NCBI RefSeq assembly: GCF_900112615.1 | Contig: NZ_FOMK01000012.1 | Location: 124,001 to 188,000 of the forward strand | Direction: 5' to 3' | Length of the DNA: 64,000 bases | Origin: Chitinophaga sp. CF118 | Lineage (GTDB): Bacteria > Bacteroidota > Bacteroidia > Chitinophagales > Chitinophagaceae | Shown: in pieces, positions 62,199 to 64,000 of the stretch | How positions within the stretch are numbered: position 1 is the stretch's first letter | Layout of the letters: each line of letters opens with the position of its first letter | The notes under the pieces: model-generated | The model's database searches: none | What the model was told of the DNA's origin: nothing | The model's input: the letters and a program-made list of their open reading frames with translations, nothing else | Position numbers and translations under genes: made by a program

Positions 62199-62507
62199 AT
62201 AGATTGGTAATGATCAATAAATTCACTGCATCTGCCTGTTTTGTTTCTTAATTTGGCGTTGGGATAAGGTTTTAGATTAAAACTTTATTGAACTTTACCT
62301 GGTCATCACGGCAGATGAGGTGTATTTATTGATCATTACCAATCACACGCTATCTGCACATCTTTTAGCTTTGTTTTGCCTCTTAATTTAGCTTGAGGAA
62401 GATTTTTATCAGGGTCTCATGGCAGATGATCATCAGCAATCACGTTTCTTTTAGATGTTATGGTTGAAAAAGAAATCATGACCTTGTACACTGCATAACC
62501 AATCTAT
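62199..62507. repeat. nested inverted repeats and duplicated unit after metZ (structured noncoding element)
   Basis: This covers the 332-bp gap 62197-62528, in which no gene was found. A perfect 21-bp inverted repeat (62202-62222 with 62324-62344) encloses an 8-bp one (CATCTGCC 62229-62236, GGCAGATG 62310-62317), with 6 nt between them on both sides. A diverged second unit follows, with ATCTGC (62352) and GCAGAT (62422) and a shared inner stretch (GTTTTGyyTCTTAATTTrG). ATAGATTGGT at the left end (62199) recurs as ACCAATCTAT at 62498-62507. Confidence 0.75.
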
Positions 62508-62528
62508 ATTTTTTCTTATCTTTCTATC

Positions 62529-62888
62529 ATGAAATCCTTTCCCCGTTTTATACTTATTGTTATACTCAGCTACTTAGGTGGCCTTTTTTTAACCTGGTGG
62601 ACAGTAGCAGTTGCTGCATTCTTAGTAGCAGTACTCATTCCTCTTCCTCCATTGCGTTCTTTCTTAAACGGATTTATTGCTGTATTTCTACTCTGGCTGG
62701 CATTGGCCTTTTTCATGGATGTACGTAATGACCATATCCTGGGCAACCGTATGAGTGAAATGATCCTGAAAGTAAGAAATCCAATGCTGATATGCATGGT
62801 GAGCGCCTTGATTGGTGGTATTACTGCCGGCCTGGGCGGCCTGTCTGGCAGTTTTCTCCGCTACAGAAAAGATAAAACGGCCCAATAG
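62529..62888 (+). CDS. small multi-TM membrane protein, unknown function
   Basis: 119 residues with three or four hydrophobic segments (about 6-24, 25-40, 47-64 and 87-108, the last Gly-rich: 'ALIGGITAGLGGLSGS') and a basic C-terminus ('RYRKDKTAQ'). The family is not known to me. It ends 3 nt before the next gene on the same strand, so the two are probably one operon, linking it loosely to an outer-membrane protein of the DUF5686 type. A TATCTTTC -7-like box lies only 5 nt before the ATG. Confidence 0.75.
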   Translation: MKSFPRFILIVILSYLGGLFLTWWTVAVAAFLVAVLIPLPPLRSFLNGFIAVFLLWLALAFFMDVRNDHILGNRMSEMILKVRNPMLICMVSALIGGITAGLGGLSGSFLRYRKDKTAQ

Positions 62889-62891
62889 GAT

Positions 62892-64000
62892 ATGCTTAGA
62901 AATGTACTAGCTCTCATTTTTTTCTTCAGTTGCTATTATTGTCAGGCTGGTGTTATCCGTGGTAAGGTCACGAATGAGCGGCATGAGCCTTTACCATTTG
63001 CTACACTTTTTATCAAAGGAACTACTGCTGGTACCACTACAAATGCCGATGGACAATACCATCTGGAATTACCTGATGGGAACTATACCATTGTATGCCA
63101 GTATATGGGATACATTAAGGCAGAGAAGCAGGTGACTATTGCGGGAAATGACCAGGTGATTGATATTAGCTTGTCGCCACAAAGTCTGCAGATCAAAGAG
63201 GTAGTGGTAAAGTCTGATGGGGAAGATCCTGCTTATGCTATTATCCGGCAGGCCATTAAAAAGAGGGATTACTATAGACATCAGGTAAAGGAGTATACCT
63301 GTAATGACTATATTAAAGGGATGTTTAAAGTCCGGAATGTACCTAATCAGGTATTAGGACAAAAAGTAGATAAGGCCGATATGGGGTTGGATTCATCAGG
63401 GAAAGGAGTGGTGTTCTTATCTGAGTCTATGACAAAGATTGGTTTCCGGGAGCCGGATCAGCTGAAAGTAGAGGTGCTGTCTGCCCGGCAAAGTGGAGGA
63501 GGATTCGGTTTTGGCTTTCCGGCATTTATAGAATTGTATGATAATAATGTAACTGCTGTAGTTACCCAGTTCAGCAAACGGGGATTTATCTCTCCCATAG
63601 CTGAAAATGCATTGTTTTATTATAAATACCGGCTGGAGGGTGTATTCCAGGAGGATGGTAAAACGGTTAATAAGATAGCCGTGATACCCAGAAGAAAATT
63701 TGAGCCTCTGTTTTCCGGGTATATTTTTATTACGGATGATGACTGGCGGATTCATAGTGCGGACTTACTGCTTACGCAGGATTATCAGTTAGAACTGATG
63801 GACACTCTGCATATCCGGCAGATTCATGTACCGGTGAATAATGAAGTATGGCGTACAAAGGATCAGGTAATCTCTATAAGTATCAAACAATTAGGTTTTG
63901 ATGTTGTTGGCAGCTTTGTAAATATATATTCCAATTACAACCTGCATCCGGAATTCCCGAAAAAATATTTTGACAATATAATTCTACGGTACGATACTGC
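62892..64000 (+). CDS. DUF5686 / carboxypeptidase-regulatory-like outer-membrane protein, 5' part
   Basis: The frame opens at ATG 62892 and stays open to the end of the window (369 codons seen). A signal peptide ('MLRNVLALIFFFSCYYCQA') is followed by a CarboxypepD_reg-like domain ('IRGKVTNERHEPLPFATLFI', 'TTNADGQYHLELPDGNYTIV') and then the start of a DUF5686-type region ('PAYAIIRQAIKKRDYYRHQV', 'EYTCNDYIKGMF', 'VFLSESMTKI', 'RFISPI'-like block 'GFISPIAENALFYYKYRLEG'). Such Bacteroidota proteins go on to an outer-membrane beta-barrel of ~800 residues; their role is not established. It follows the 119-residue membrane protein by 3 nt. Confidence 0.88.
   Translation, partial: MLRNVLALIFFFSCYYCQAGVIRGKVTNERHEPLPFATLFIKGTTAGTTTNADGQYHLELPDGNYTIVCQYMGYIKAEKQVTIAGNDQVIDISLSPQSLQIKEVVVKSDGEDPAYAIIRQAIKKRDYYRHQVKEYTCNDYIKGMFKVRNVPNQVLGQKVDKADMGLDSSGKGVVFLSESMTKIGFREPDQLKVEVLSARQSGGGFGFGFPAFIELYDNNVTAVVTQFSKRGFISPIAENALFYYKYRLEGVFQEDGKTVNKIAVIPRRKFEPLFSGYIFITDDDWRIHSADLLLTQDYQLELMDTLHIRQIHVPVNNEVWRTKDQVISISIKQLGFDVVGSFVNIYSNYNLHPEFPKKYFDNIILRYDT

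Noticed and set aside
1..64000. Insertion sequences, prophage, integrative elements, tRNA or rRNA genes
   Set aside because: No transposase, integrase, phage or conjugation proteins were found among the frames, and no tRNA or rRNA sequence was recognised by eye. A short tRNA could still be missed without a covariance search.

Overview
The window looks like chromosomal DNA of a Bacteroidota bacterium, most likely a polysaccharide-degrading, gliding-type member of the Chitinophagaceae (Chitinophaga-like; inferred from gene content and style, not from a marker gene). The reasons are moderate-to-low GC, type IX secretion (T9SS) C-terminal sorting domains on giant secreted proteins, a TonB-dependent receptor with a carboxypeptidase-regulatory-like plug extension, a DUF5686-type protein, many secreted glycoside hydrolases, weak Shine-Dalgarno sites, and several TAnnTTTG-type -7 promoter boxes. 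No rRNA, tRNA, CRISPR array, insertion sequence or phage gene was seen.

Layout. 1-13.1 kb: a cut-off LamG-like gene, a GH29 fucosidase / GH89 alpha-N-acetylglucosaminidase operon, two small unknown membrane proteins, the SbcCD nuclease operon, a GH28 polygalacturonase-like enzyme and a NodB-type deacetylase. 13.1-13.9 kb: AT-rich noncoding DNA with degenerate repeats. 13.9-45.6 kb: one large exopolysaccharide (EPS) locus. Its minus-strand half holds Wzc-type chain-length ATPase, Wzx flippase, Wzy-type polymerase, a glycosyltransferase, a half-size TolC-like protein, a 34-residue membrane microprotein, three acyltransferase-3 enzymes, a GT2 and one of the giant proteins. Its plus-strand half holds a receiver protein, a priming sugar transferase with a dead receiver-like domain, three glycosyltransferases, an epimerase and a methyltransferase. 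Two giant T9SS substrates (1574 and 2247 aa) and one 263-aa secreted protein share a similar N-terminal alpha/beta-hydrolase (esterase) domain.

45.6-50.3 kb: a thiamine-binding-type protein, a YeiH-type transporter, an SpmA-SpmB fusion and the YchF GTPase, with a striking 11-bp-phased repeat array between the last two. 50.3-59.3 kb: a TonB-dependent receptor and a CzcCBA-type heavy-metal efflux operon with an acidic small protein upstream. 59.4-62.2 kb: methionine/sulfur genes (metX, an OsmC-family protein, a MetZ-type sulfhydrylase) with conspicuous palindromic control regions. 62.2-64 kb: a structured noncoding inverted-repeat region, a small membrane protein and a DUF5686-type outer-membrane protein running off the end.

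The most interesting proposal is that the EPS locus encodes its own acyl-decoration and acyl-removal machinery: three membrane acyltransferases interleaved with three related secreted hydrolases, two of them built into giant, carbohydrate-binding-type, surface-anchored proteins. The other notable items are cis-elements: the 11-bp array, a 17-bp perfect inverted repeat between metX and osmC, twin palindromes before metZ, and a long inverted-repeat element after metZ.
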